From an uncultured Saprospiraceae bacterium (GTDB taxonomy: Bacteria; Bacteroidota; Bacteroidia; Chitinophagales; Saprospiraceae), in assembly GCA_938028705.1 (NCBI GenBank), contig CALIZI010000205.1:1-50939 (forward strand): a stretch of 50,939 nt of DNA, given 5' to 3'. Below are positions 43,724 to 50,939 of the stretch, one piece after another (position 1 is the stretch's first letter; every line of letters begins with the position of its first letter). The notes under the pieces are model-generated. The model ran no database searches and was not told the DNA's origin. It saw only the letters and a list, made by a program, of their open reading frames with translations. Position numbers and translations under genes: made by a program.

Positions 43724-44335
43724 ATGAAATACGCCATTATAGTAGGCAGCCACCGTCAAAATTCCCAATCATTGAAAGTGGGAAAATACATCGAAAACCG
43801 CATCAAAACACTCCAACCCAATGCCGAAACTTACTTCCTCGAACTTGCTACCGCCAATATTCCAATGTGGGATGAAGGCGTATGGAAAGGTGAAGAAAAG
43901 TGGAAAACCGCATGGTCGCCTATTGCTGCCGAATTGCAAAGTTGTGATGCGATTATCCCTATCACACCCGAATGGGCAGGCATGGCTACGCCCATGATTA
44001 AAAACTTTTTCCTGTTGTGTTCTACAAATGAAGTTGGACACAAACCGGGCATGATTGTCTCGGTATCATCTGGCAGAGGCGGCGCATATCCTATCAACGA
44101 ATTACGAATAAGCAGCTACAAAAATAACCATATCTGTTACATTCCCGAACACCTGATTATTCGCTTTGTCACCGAGCGACTCAATGAAGCAGAAGCCGTT
44201 GATGAAAGCGACGACATTACACGCCAACGCATTGATTATGCGATTGGTGTCTTGGATTTATATGCTGAAAACTTTAGGAACATACGTGCAAAATCGGACG
44301 TGTGGAAGAGTAAGGAATTTGCTTTCGGCATGTAA
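43724..44335 (+). CDS. NAD(P)H-dependent FMN reductase-like flavodoxin-fold protein
   Basis: A 203-residue protein of the NADPH-dependent FMN reductase family. The N-terminal FMN-phosphate loop is IIVGSHRQNSQSLKVGKYI (5-23). The second flavin loop is IIPITPEWAGMATPMIKNFF (about 76-95), followed by MIVSVSSGRGGAYPINEL. It may reduce free flavin, quinones or azo compounds in the cytoplasm. It is monocistronic and lies between two copies of the family B inverted-repeat element. It is not part of the ATPase gene unit as far as the sequence shows. Confidence 0.85.
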   Translation: MKYAIIVGSHRQNSQSLKVGKYIENRIKTLQPNAETYFLELATANIPMWDEGVWKGEEKWKTAWSPIAAELQSCDAIIPITPEWAGMATPMIKNFFLLCSTNEVGHKPGMIVSVSSGRGGAYPINELRISSYKNNHICYIPEHLIIRFVTERLNEAEAVDESDDITRQRIDYAIGVLDLYAENFRNIRAKSDVWKSKEFAFGM

Positions 44336-44401
44336 TTTTTACCACAAAGAATGCCAAGCGCACGAAATCGAACTAACGCAAAAGAACACGAGGACTTATA
44401 A

Positions 44402-44576
44402 ACTGGACATTGGGGAATTAGGAAATTCGGTATTAGGTATCCCGATAGTTATCGGGATTTTTATTAAATAATTATAAAATAAAATTGAAACAACTGATAA
44501 CCAATTACTTACGATTTAAAACCAAATTTCCCAATTCCTTAATTCCCAAAATGTCCAAAGCCCAGTTATAAAGAGT
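44402..44576. repeat. Inverted-repeat element, family B, copy 2
   Basis: It begins ACTGGACATTGGGGAATTAG and ends with the near complement CTTAATTCCCAAAATGTCCA and GCCCAGT. The interior is homologous to copy 1 (43498-43690) but carries an extra palindrome CCCGATAGTTATCGGG at about 44441-44456. Confidence 0.6.
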
Positions 44577-44762
44577 TTTGGTATGTTTAAATTTCGCTGA
44601 AAAGTAGTTGACGCTTTTTTATTCTATTTTAAAATAAAAAACAATATTCAGAAATCCGTTTACTAAACTTCACAAAACACCATTAAAACCACTTTCGAGC
44701 AGTCTCGTTTCGGTCATATATATGCTACGTAACTGCGCCTAAAGTTATGTCCGAATACACTG

Positions 44763-45157
44763 TGTTCAACGATGTTTTAACCTCTTGGCTGAATAACAGG
44801 GTTTTACCAAAATTTATTTTTTAAAACCCGAAATGAAATAAATGGACATTATATGATTCGGGTGTAGGACAAATTTTTAATCTACCCCGTACCGACGACT
44901 TTTAGCCGTCGCGGGAAATGTCGGGTCACTTGACGGCTAAAGTCGTCAGTACAGTATCATTTCAACGTAAAATTAAAAATTTGTCCTGCACCCTATGATT
45001 CATACATGACGTTTATTTCTATTTTTTTATGTATCTTAGCGAAGCTTAAAATAAACTCAACATCCGCCAAGACACATAAAAAATCGGGTTTTGAAGAAGA
45101 AAAAAACTTGTAAAAACCTGTTATTCAGTGCCTTGTGTATTGATATATTGTTGAACA
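44763..45157. repeat. Outer inverted-repeat element, about 395 bp
   Basis: TGTTCAAC (44763-44770) and GTTGAACA (45150-45157) mark the ends. Stronger pairing is seen between 44790-44810 (TGAATAACAGGGTTTTACCAA) and 45107-45127. Further short complementary blocks (TAAAACCCGA / TCGGGTTTT) lie inside. A second element is inserted in it (44860-44993). Confidence 0.6.
44860..44993. mobile_element. 134-bp MITE with 8-bp target duplication TATGATTC
   Basis: Ends GGGTGTAGGACAAATTTTTA (from 44860) and the complement ending at 44993 match at 21 of 22 positions. Direct repeats TATGATTC flank it (44852-44859 and 44994-45001). An inner inverted pair lies at 44889-44910 and 44932-44952. No coding capacity. 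Confidence 0.75.
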
Positions 45158-45290
45158 TCTCAATATCCGATACAAATCAGCATAGTATGTTCCCTTGCAT
45201 ATACTTCACCTGTCGCACTACTCTCTCACTAATTAAATTTCAGATATCAAATGTTGATTAACTTGTACCTCTTACTTGAATGACTACTTT

Positions 45291-45328
45291 AAAATTAACA
45301 AATTAAATATTTTTTATCATTCAAAATT
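45291..45328 (+). repeat. Left arm of 38-bp perfect inverted repeat
   Basis: This 38-bp AT-rich sequence is exactly complementary to 49947-49984. The two arms bracket the large glycosidase-like gene, 4.6 kb apart. Confidence 0.75.
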
Positions 45329-45505
45329 CAAAATTGGCAAACACATTGGATTATAGCACATCTTATTTAATTTCTTTCGTGTGTGATACTCACTAATAAG
45401 TTCACTTATTATATTGAAATAAAAAGTCATGGGTGTTAACACATCTTGGTCAAAAGAAATGAATAGAGTAAACCTACACTTTTCACCATAGAATAATACT
45501 AACAT

Positions 45506-48500
45506 ATGATTACCACTACTACACACACTGAAGCTTCCTTATTATTTGAATTTTTACCTAAAAAAAGATTTTACGAAAAAAAACACAAAGCATCTATCAA
45601 GCTATTAGCAACGTTTTCACTATTTATTTTGTCGCTCAATCTGAGTATTGGACAGTGGAACCCTCAACCAAATTGGAAAGATAGCTACCAAGCCAATGGT
45701 CATTGTTGGTGCAATAGCACATTTGACCACAATCTAGGGTCTAAAACACTCAACATCAATGGAACGAACTATGGCATTATTGATGTCTGTGATGAATTAC
45801 AGAACCATCCTTTATATAGAAATGAGGCAAATGGCGACCCCTTGTACAACGACATTCAATGCGGAAACGGACCTGTCAATGATGCCGCCGACGAAACAGG
45901 ATGCCCCGGACGAGTCGATTTAGGACCCGGTGGATGCGACGAAATCGGAACTACTTTCGATATGGCTTGGCTCTCTTCAAGAACGAGATTTGGCGGCGGT
46001 GGTGGAGCCGCTACCCAAATTACAGGTGAACTAAGGAAATGGCACAAAGTCACCCTTACTTTTGACGGTCCAAACACTTCCGAATCAGCCAATCCAAATC
46101 CTTTTACCAATTACCGCTTATTAGTGACTTTCACCAATGGCAATACTTCATACCTTGTACACGGATTTTATGCCGCCGATGGCAATACCGCCGAAACCAG
46201 TGCCACATCAGGCAATAAGTGGCGCGTACACTTCGCACCCGACAAAACGGGTACATGGACTTACTCCGCTTCATTCCGACAAGGCACTGATATTGCCATT
46301 AATACGGGAGCTAATGCAGGTTCATCTGCCGGATTTTTTGACGGCGAAACAGGAACATTTAATATCGCTGCCACAAATAAAAACGGACGCGACCACAGAG
46401 GCAAAGGTCGTCTTAGTTATGTAGGTGAGCATTATCTACAGTATAGTCAAACAGGCGAATACTTCGTCAAAGCAGGCGCAGATGCGCCCGAAAATACATT
46501 GGCTTACGAAGATTTTGATGATGTACCCAACCGTGGCGGAAGAAGAAAAAATTGGAACCCACATCAGCAAGATTATAATGCCGCCGATGCCGCAGCCTAT
46601 ACATGGAAGGGCGGAAAAGGAACAGAATTGCTCGGTGCAATCAATTATCTATCGAGTATTGGTATGAATGCTTTTTCATTTCTCACGCTAAGCTTGCATG
46701 GCGATGATGAAAACGTATTTCCTTATTTGCTCAAAGTTCCTGTCAATACCTATAATGGCTATGGCGATAGCAACCAATGGAACAACGGCGTACACCACGA
46801 CCGCTTTGATGCCTCGCGCCTCGACCAATGGGAAAAGATATTTGAATATGCCGACAAAAAGGGCATGTATATGCACTTCAAAACACTCGAAACCGAAAAT
46901 GATAATATCATGGACGGCAATACATTTGGGCGTGAACGCAAGATTTACTACCGCGAATTGATAGCACGCTTTGGTCATCACCTCGCGCTCAATTGGAACA
47001 TTAGTGAAGAAATCACTCTAAGCGCAAACGTCATAGAAAGTACGGCTGACTGGATTAAACAAATAGACCCTTACGACCATATCGTAGTCTATCATACCTA
47101 TCCCGGAGAAAAAGATAGGTATAATGACCATATAGGCACAAACTCTGACGTAGATGGTGCTTCTCTCCAAACAGGTAATTCAGCATATACAGAAGTAAGG
47201 TCGAATGTACTGGAGTGGGTATCCAAATCGGCTGCGGCAGGAAAAAAATGGATAGTAGCACTAGATGAACCCGGCAGTGCCAGTATAGGTATAGATACCG
47301 ACCCCGACGATATAGGTTTGGTCAGAGATAGAGTAGTCTGGAACACACTCATGGCAGGCGGAGCAGGTGTAGAATTTTACTACGGCTACCAGTCGGGCTG
47401 TGGAGATTTGGCTTGTCAAAACCACCGAACCCGTGAAGATAAGTACATTGATGCAAGTCATGCACTGGATTTTTTCCGCGACTATCTGCCCTTTCACGAG
47501 ATGGTAGAAAATGATGGCTTGACAGGCAATAATGGTGATTATGTACTTGCAAAACCCGGAGAAGTATATGCAGTTTATCTACCCAATGGTGGCTCGACAT
47601 CCATCAACCTGCCCCAGGGAGACTGGCAGGTGCAATGGTACAATCCCAGAAATGGGCAAATGCAATCGGCAGTAAATCCAATCTCCAACCAATTATCAGC
47701 CCCCGATGGCAATGACTGGACAGCACTCATCACAAAGTGTAGCGGATTTGAAGAACTAAACGGGCTGGTGACGATTGAGACAGAAAGCCTTGACTTGGGA
47801 ACAACAGACTGGGACAATAAAACCAACGCCGCAGGATATACAGGAAATGGATATATTGAATGGACAGGAACAGACCATTTTAACAATCCGGGCAATGGAC
47901 TGATAGAAGCACTCATTACGATTAACACGCCCGGAACCTATCAGATACAATGGCGCAACAGAGTAGGAAACGGCTCCAATACTACCGAACACAACGATAC
48001 TTGGCTGCGACTGCCAGATGCAGATGATTTTTTTGGGCAAAAAGCCGGCAGTATTGTTTACCCGCACGGATCCGGACAAACCCCCACCCCAAATGGCTCC
48101 GGCTCTGATGGATGGTTTAAAGTTTATATGGGCGGAACACTCGACTGGACATGGGCTTCAAAAACCAGCGATGATGACGGGCATGACATCTTTGTTACAT
48201 TTGATAATCCGGGAACCTACAAACTACAAATATCGGGTCGCTCGAAATACCATCAAATTGACAGAATTGCCTTATTCCTACCCAACGTAAATAACCCTCT
48301 AAATACTCAAAACCCACAAACCCTCTGCAATAGTAGCTGTACCGTTGGTGCCAGTTGCAACGACAATAATCCCTGCACAACGAATGATGTCTTTACAGAA
48401 AACTGTGACTGTGCAGGAACATTTCAAGATATAGATAATGACGCAGTCTGCGACGCAAATGATCTCTGCCCCGGTTTTGACGACAACCTGATTGGTACAG

Positions 48501-49876
48501 CCTGCAACGATAATAATGACTGTACCGTCAATGATGTCTATACCACAAATTGCGAGTGCTTGGGCGTACCTCCCACAGACCAAACTACAATTGCACTCGA
48601 ACCCACACACGATGCTTATTTGCAGGGCAATACACTATTCAATAATGATATTTTGAGGGTAGAAAATGGCAATCGTATATCCTATATAATGTTTGATTTG
48701 AGTGCTGTCAATGGCACAATTACCTCAGTCGATTTAGAACTTACCGTAAATAATGACCCGGGCAACGGAACTATATCTATTGAAAGAGGAGATAATAATA
48801 ACTGGACAGAAGTCGGACTTTCTAATGCCAACAAACCTAATTCAAATGGCTTAATGGGACAATTTAGCGGCAACTATGCCAACCAAACTACCTATTCCAC
48901 ATCATTATCAGGTATAACCGGCGGCGGATTACTAACACTGATTCTCAGCCAATTAGATGGCAACGATGTCTCATTCAAATCCAAAGAAAACACTGGTGCG
49001 CCGCCGCGTCTTATTATTAATCTTGCCCAAGATAATAACCAATTATCTGCCTGTGACGACGGCGACCCTTGTACCGTTGACGATGAGTATGATGAAAACT
49101 GTAACTGTAGAGGTACGCTTATTGATGAAAATAATAATAATATTTGTGATATTGATGAATGTATCGACATAGAATTATATGCTTTCTTGGAAGGAGCTCT
49201 TGATGTCACTACCGGAGAAATGACCACGGCACTTAATACGGAACGCAGTATTCTACCCGGACAAACCCCCGTTAGTCCACTTGCTACTGCAAATCCGGCA
49301 GGACAGCCATACAGCATTGCTCCATGGAATTACTCCGGCACAGAGGGGCAAGGTTGGACGGATGCAAATTATACAGACCTAGAAGTAGATTGGGTGATGG
49401 TTTCCTTCAGAACCGGTATTGCATCCAACACCGAAATTGCACGCACAGCAGCCTTACTCAACAAAGATGGTACTGTTAATTTTGTTGACCGATGTGTACT
49501 TGTTCCGCCTTTATCTTCGACATATATTGTCTTAGAACATCGAAACCATGTGGGCGTAATGAGCCAGCAAGCCGTAGATATCAACAACGGATATTTGTTT
49601 TATGATTTTCGTGCCGCAGACAGCTATCGTGATGCCACTAGTGTCGGACAGAAACAAATACCTAACGGAAAATGGTGTTTATATGCAGGAGATGGCGACC
49701 CAAATGATGCGCCAAGTTTTGATATTAATGGAGCAGATAAGACCATTTGGTTTGAAAATAACGGTATTTTTGATAGTTACATCGGGCCTGATTTCAATTT
49801 TGATGGCGATGTCAATGGGAAAGATAAAGCTATCTGGGAAATCAATAATGGTATTTCATCAAGGGTTCCAAAGTAA
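45506..49876 (+). CDS. Large secreted glycoside hydrolase-like multidomain protein
   Basis: A 1456-residue exported protein. A hydrophobic signal core lies at about 31-49 after an unusual charged N-terminal extension. Order (approximate): Cys-rich region 50-165; DUF5060-like domain 170-275; a TIM-barrel of the DUF4038/apiosidase-like type 300-680, with candidate catalytic Glu in NWNISEEI (501/502) and LDEPG (Glu588); a collagen-binding-like C-terminal domain 685-755; a carbohydrate-binding-like module 765-930; Cys/Asp repeats (CNDNNPCTTNDVFTENCDC) 945-1025; a DNRLRE-like domain 1030-1175; another Cys/Asp repeat; and a C-terminal region ending in dockerin-like Asp-rich loops (DFNFDGDVNGKDKAIW). 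It probably degrades a polysaccharide at the surface. Alone, no Sus genes nearby. Confidence 0.82.
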   Translation: MITTTTHTEASLLFEFLPKKRFYEKKHKASIKLLATFSLFILSLNLSIGQWNPQPNWKDSYQANGHCWCNSTFDHNLGSKTLNINGTNYGIIDVCDELQNHPLYRNEANGDPLYNDIQCGNGPVNDAADETGCPGRVDLGPGGCDEIGTTFDMAWLSSRTRFGGGGGAATQITGELRKWHKVTLTFDGPNTSESANPNPFTNYRLLVTFTNGNTSYLVHGFYAADGNTAETSATSGNKWRVHFAPDKTGTWTYSASFRQGTDIAINTGANAGSSAGFFDGETGTFNIAATNKNGRDHRGKGRLSYVGEHYLQYSQTGEYFVKAGADAPENTLAYEDFDDVPNRGGRRKNWNPHQQDYNAADAAAYTWKGGKGTELLGAINYLSSIGMNAFSFLTLSLHGDDENVFPYLLKVPVNTYNGYGDSNQWNNGVHHDRFDASRLDQWEKIFEYADKKGMYMHFKTLETENDNIMDGNTFGRERKIYYRELIARFGHHLALNWNISEEITLSANVIESTADWIKQIDPYDHIVVYHTYPGEKDRYNDHIGTNSDVDGASLQTGNSAYTEVRSNVLEWVSKSAAAGKKWIVALDEPGSASIGIDTDPDDIGLVRDRVVWNTLMAGGAGVEFYYGYQSGCGDLACQNHRTREDKYIDASHALDFFRDYLPFHEMVENDGLTGNNGDYVLAKPGEVYAVYLPNGGSTSINLPQGDWQVQWYNPRNGQMQSAVNPISNQLSAPDGNDWTALITKCSGFEELNGLVTIETESLDLGTTDWDNKTNAAGYTGNGYIEWTGTDHFNNPGNGLIEALITINTPGTYQIQWRNRVGNGSNTTEHNDTWLRLPDADDFFGQKAGSIVYPHGSGQTPTPNGSGSDGWFKVYMGGTLDWTWASKTSDDDGHDIFVTFDNPGTYKLQISGRSKYHQIDRIALFLPNVNNPLNTQNPQTLCNSSCTVGASCNDNNPCTTNDVFTENCDCAGTFQDIDNDAVCDANDLCPGFDDNLIGTACNDNNDCTVNDVYTTNCECLGVPPTDQTTIALEPTHDAYLQGNTLFNNDILRVENGNRISYIMFDLSAVNGTITSVDLELTVNNDPGNGTISIERGDNNNWTEVGLSNANKPNSNGLMGQFSGNYANQTTYSTSLSGITGGGLLTLILSQLDGNDVSFKSKENTGAPPRLIINLAQDNNQLSACDDGDPCTVDDEYDENCNCRGTLIDENNNNICDIDECIDIELYAFLEGALDVTTGEMTTALNTERSILPGQTPVSPLATANPAGQPYSIAPWNYSGTEGQGWTDANYTDLEVDWVMVSFRTGIASNTEIARTAALLNKDGTVNFVDRCVLVPPLSSTYIVLEHRNHVGVMSQQAVDINNGYLFYDFRAADSYRDATSVGQKQIPNGKWCLYAGDGDPNDAPSFDINGADKTIWFENNGIFDSYIGPDFNFDGDVNGKDKAIWEINNGISSRVPK

Positions 49877-49946
49877 CTGGACTTTGTAAATTAGTAACTG
49901 GGGAATTAGGTATAATGTATTCGCCAATTATGAATTTTAAATAAAA

Positions 49947-49984
49947 AATTTTGAATGATAAAAAATATTTAATTTGTTAATTTT
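49947..49984 (-). repeat. Right arm of 38-bp perfect inverted repeat
   Basis: Exact reverse complement of 45291-45328. It lies 70 bp beyond the stop codon of the large gene. Confidence 0.75.
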
Positions 49985-50034
49985 TAATTATCAATAAAAA
50001 ACAAAGTGAAATTTTAATTCATTTGTTATTCAAC

Positions 50035-50450
50035 TTGATAATATTAAATTAAATTTTTATTAAATATAAATAAGGCACTTCGTTCTGAATTTGACTTAAA
50101 ACTTATCAGATATTTTGAAAATCTAACGATACTACACATCTTTAATACTCCGTTTGGTAAACTTCAAAAAGTTTGGTCTCCGATAGCTATCGGAGAAGTA
50201 ATGCACTGATTTTTAGGCAATTACTAATATTTGTACTTCGCTTACGTTTACCAAACTCGAAAAGTTTAGCAAACGGGTTACTTATTTTTTTATTTTATTT
50301 AAAATATTTTTAATTTATAAATTGCTATTTTTTATCAAGATAAAAATATTTAAATAACGTTTATTTTGGAAATGCTTGATACTCAATACTTATGTAGTAT
50401 CGTTAGATTTTGAAAATGCCTGACAAGTTTTAGGTCAAATTTAATGATTA
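50035..50450. repeat. Inverted-repeat element, family C, long copy
   Basis: 50035-50124 is a near copy of 50801-50890 (TTGA-AAT-TTAAATTAAATTTT ... GAATTTGAC-TAAAACTT). Positions of about 50090-50150 pair with about 50390-50450 (both contain GTATCGTTAGATTTT in opposite sense), which makes an element of roughly 400 bp. Inside are TTTGGTAAACTT blocks and the palindrome CTCCGATAGCTATCGGAG (about 50168-50185). Non-coding. Confidence 0.55.
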
Positions 50451-50533
50451 AAACAGTATTTCGGTCAGATACTAAGTAAGACACTGATACTTAGGCAATT
50501 ATAAACTTCGCTCATATATATTAAGCGGTGAAA

Positions 50534-50799
50534 AATGTAAAATGTAAAATAATAAATGTAAAATGTAAAAGTGTCGATAGGACATGAAGTTATTTATTTT
50601 TAAATTGTTATATATTTAAAATTTTGAAAATCAAATTATTGTTAAAAAATAGAGCGTCAGCGTAAAAAGTGGTAAATCTATCTTGGTAATTAATTGATAA
50701 TCAGCTTATTGTAATTTTAATTTACCACTTTTTTACCCGATGCTCTAAACATTTACGTTATACACTTTTACATTTTACATTTATTATTTTACATTTTAC
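50534..50799. repeat. Nested inverted-repeat elements with the GTAAAATG motif
   Basis: The motif GTAAAATGTAAAATAATAAA occurs at about 50537 and inverted at about 50762-50799. It is the same motif as in the element at 16707. Inside lies a smaller element with arms 50651-50677 (AGAGCGTCAGCGTAAAAAGT...) and 50720-50746. Non-coding. Confidence 0.55.
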
Positions 50800-50850
50800 C
50801 TTGACAATGTTAAATTAAATTTTTATTAAATATAAATAAGGTGCTTCGTT

Positions 50851-50915
50851 CTGAATTTGACCTAAAACTTGTCAGACATTTTGAAAATGTCAGACAAGTT
50901 TTAGGTCAAATTCAG
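50851..50915. repeat. Near-perfect 65-bp palindrome
   Basis: CTGAATTTGACCTAAAACTT followed by GTCAGACATTTT, a 2-base loop, and the complement with one mismatch. It is the terminal part of the family C element (direct copy of 50035-50124). The window ends 24 bp later. Confidence 0.7.
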
Positions 50916-50939
50916 CGCAGATTTCCTATTTCAAACAAA

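Noticed and set aside
1-50939. Complete IS elements or prophage genes
   Set aside because: No transposase, integrase or phage structural gene is visible. All mobile-like elements found are non-coding.

Overview
The window looks like chromosomal DNA of a Bacteroidota bacterium, most likely a member of the Saprospiria (inference). Two secreted proteins end in type IX secretion (T9SS) sorting domains. Several promoters carry the Bacteroidota -7 box TAnnTTTG, sometimes only a few bases before the ATG. Ribosome-binding sites are AT-rich rather than Shine-Dalgarno. Lipoproteins, an OmpA/TSP3 outer-membrane protein and large multidomain surface proteins are abundant. There is no rRNA, no tRNA that I can recognise, and no transposase. 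Short inverted-repeat (MITE-like) elements occur in nearly every long intergenic gap.

Layout. 0-5 kb: a helical hypothetical protein, a Cys-rich secreted protein, and twin lipoproteins followed by hairpin-plus-mini-ORF repeats. 5.1-8.8 kb: metH (B12-dependent methionine synthase) with an upstream region that is partly duplicated. 8.8-10.2 kb: nine REP-like palindromes around a small GIY-YIG nuclease gene. 10.2-12.3 kb: a decaying toxin-antitoxin island with one intact RelE/ParE-type pair, a tandem copy whose toxin has an in-frame internal deletion, and repeated promoter/start cassettes of another small gene. 12.6-18 kb: an OmpA-family protein, mtnA (methionine salvage), and an arginase-fold protein lacking most metal ligands. 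18.2-25 kb: a di-haem cytochrome c lipoprotein, two LamG paralogues with different sorting signals (T9SS versus IPTL-CTERM), a methyltransferase and a polysaccharide flippase. 25.4-29.8 kb: DsbD with a duplicated alpha-like domain, a stand-alone alpha-like protein, and purQ. 29.8-34 kb: a 37-bp tandem repeat array, a secreted hypothetical protein, and a T9SS protein with an S74 chaperone domain. 34.3-39.4 kb: an AlbA_2/HATPase regulator-like protein, serA with a DUF1015 gene, and a zinc deacylase. 39.7-44.3 kb: lepA, a DUF433 antitoxin-like gene with a truncated partner, a single-gene AAA-ATPase/DUF4435 protein resembling a fused PARIS (AriA-AriB) anti-phage system, and a flavodoxin-fold reductase. 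44.3-50.9 kb: nested inverted-repeat elements and a 1456-residue secreted glycosidase-like protein bracketed by a perfect 38-bp inverted repeat.

How the genes fit together. Housekeeping genes (metH, mtnA, purQ, serA, lepA, dsbD) are separated by accessory DNA. MetH and MtnA both serve methionine metabolism but are not in one operon. Flippase, methyltransferase and IPTL-CTERM LamG protein form a probable operon linking exopolysaccharide export with sorting of a surface protein. The most notable accessory system is the fused AAA/DUF4435 gene, which sits directly on the remains of a toxin gene.
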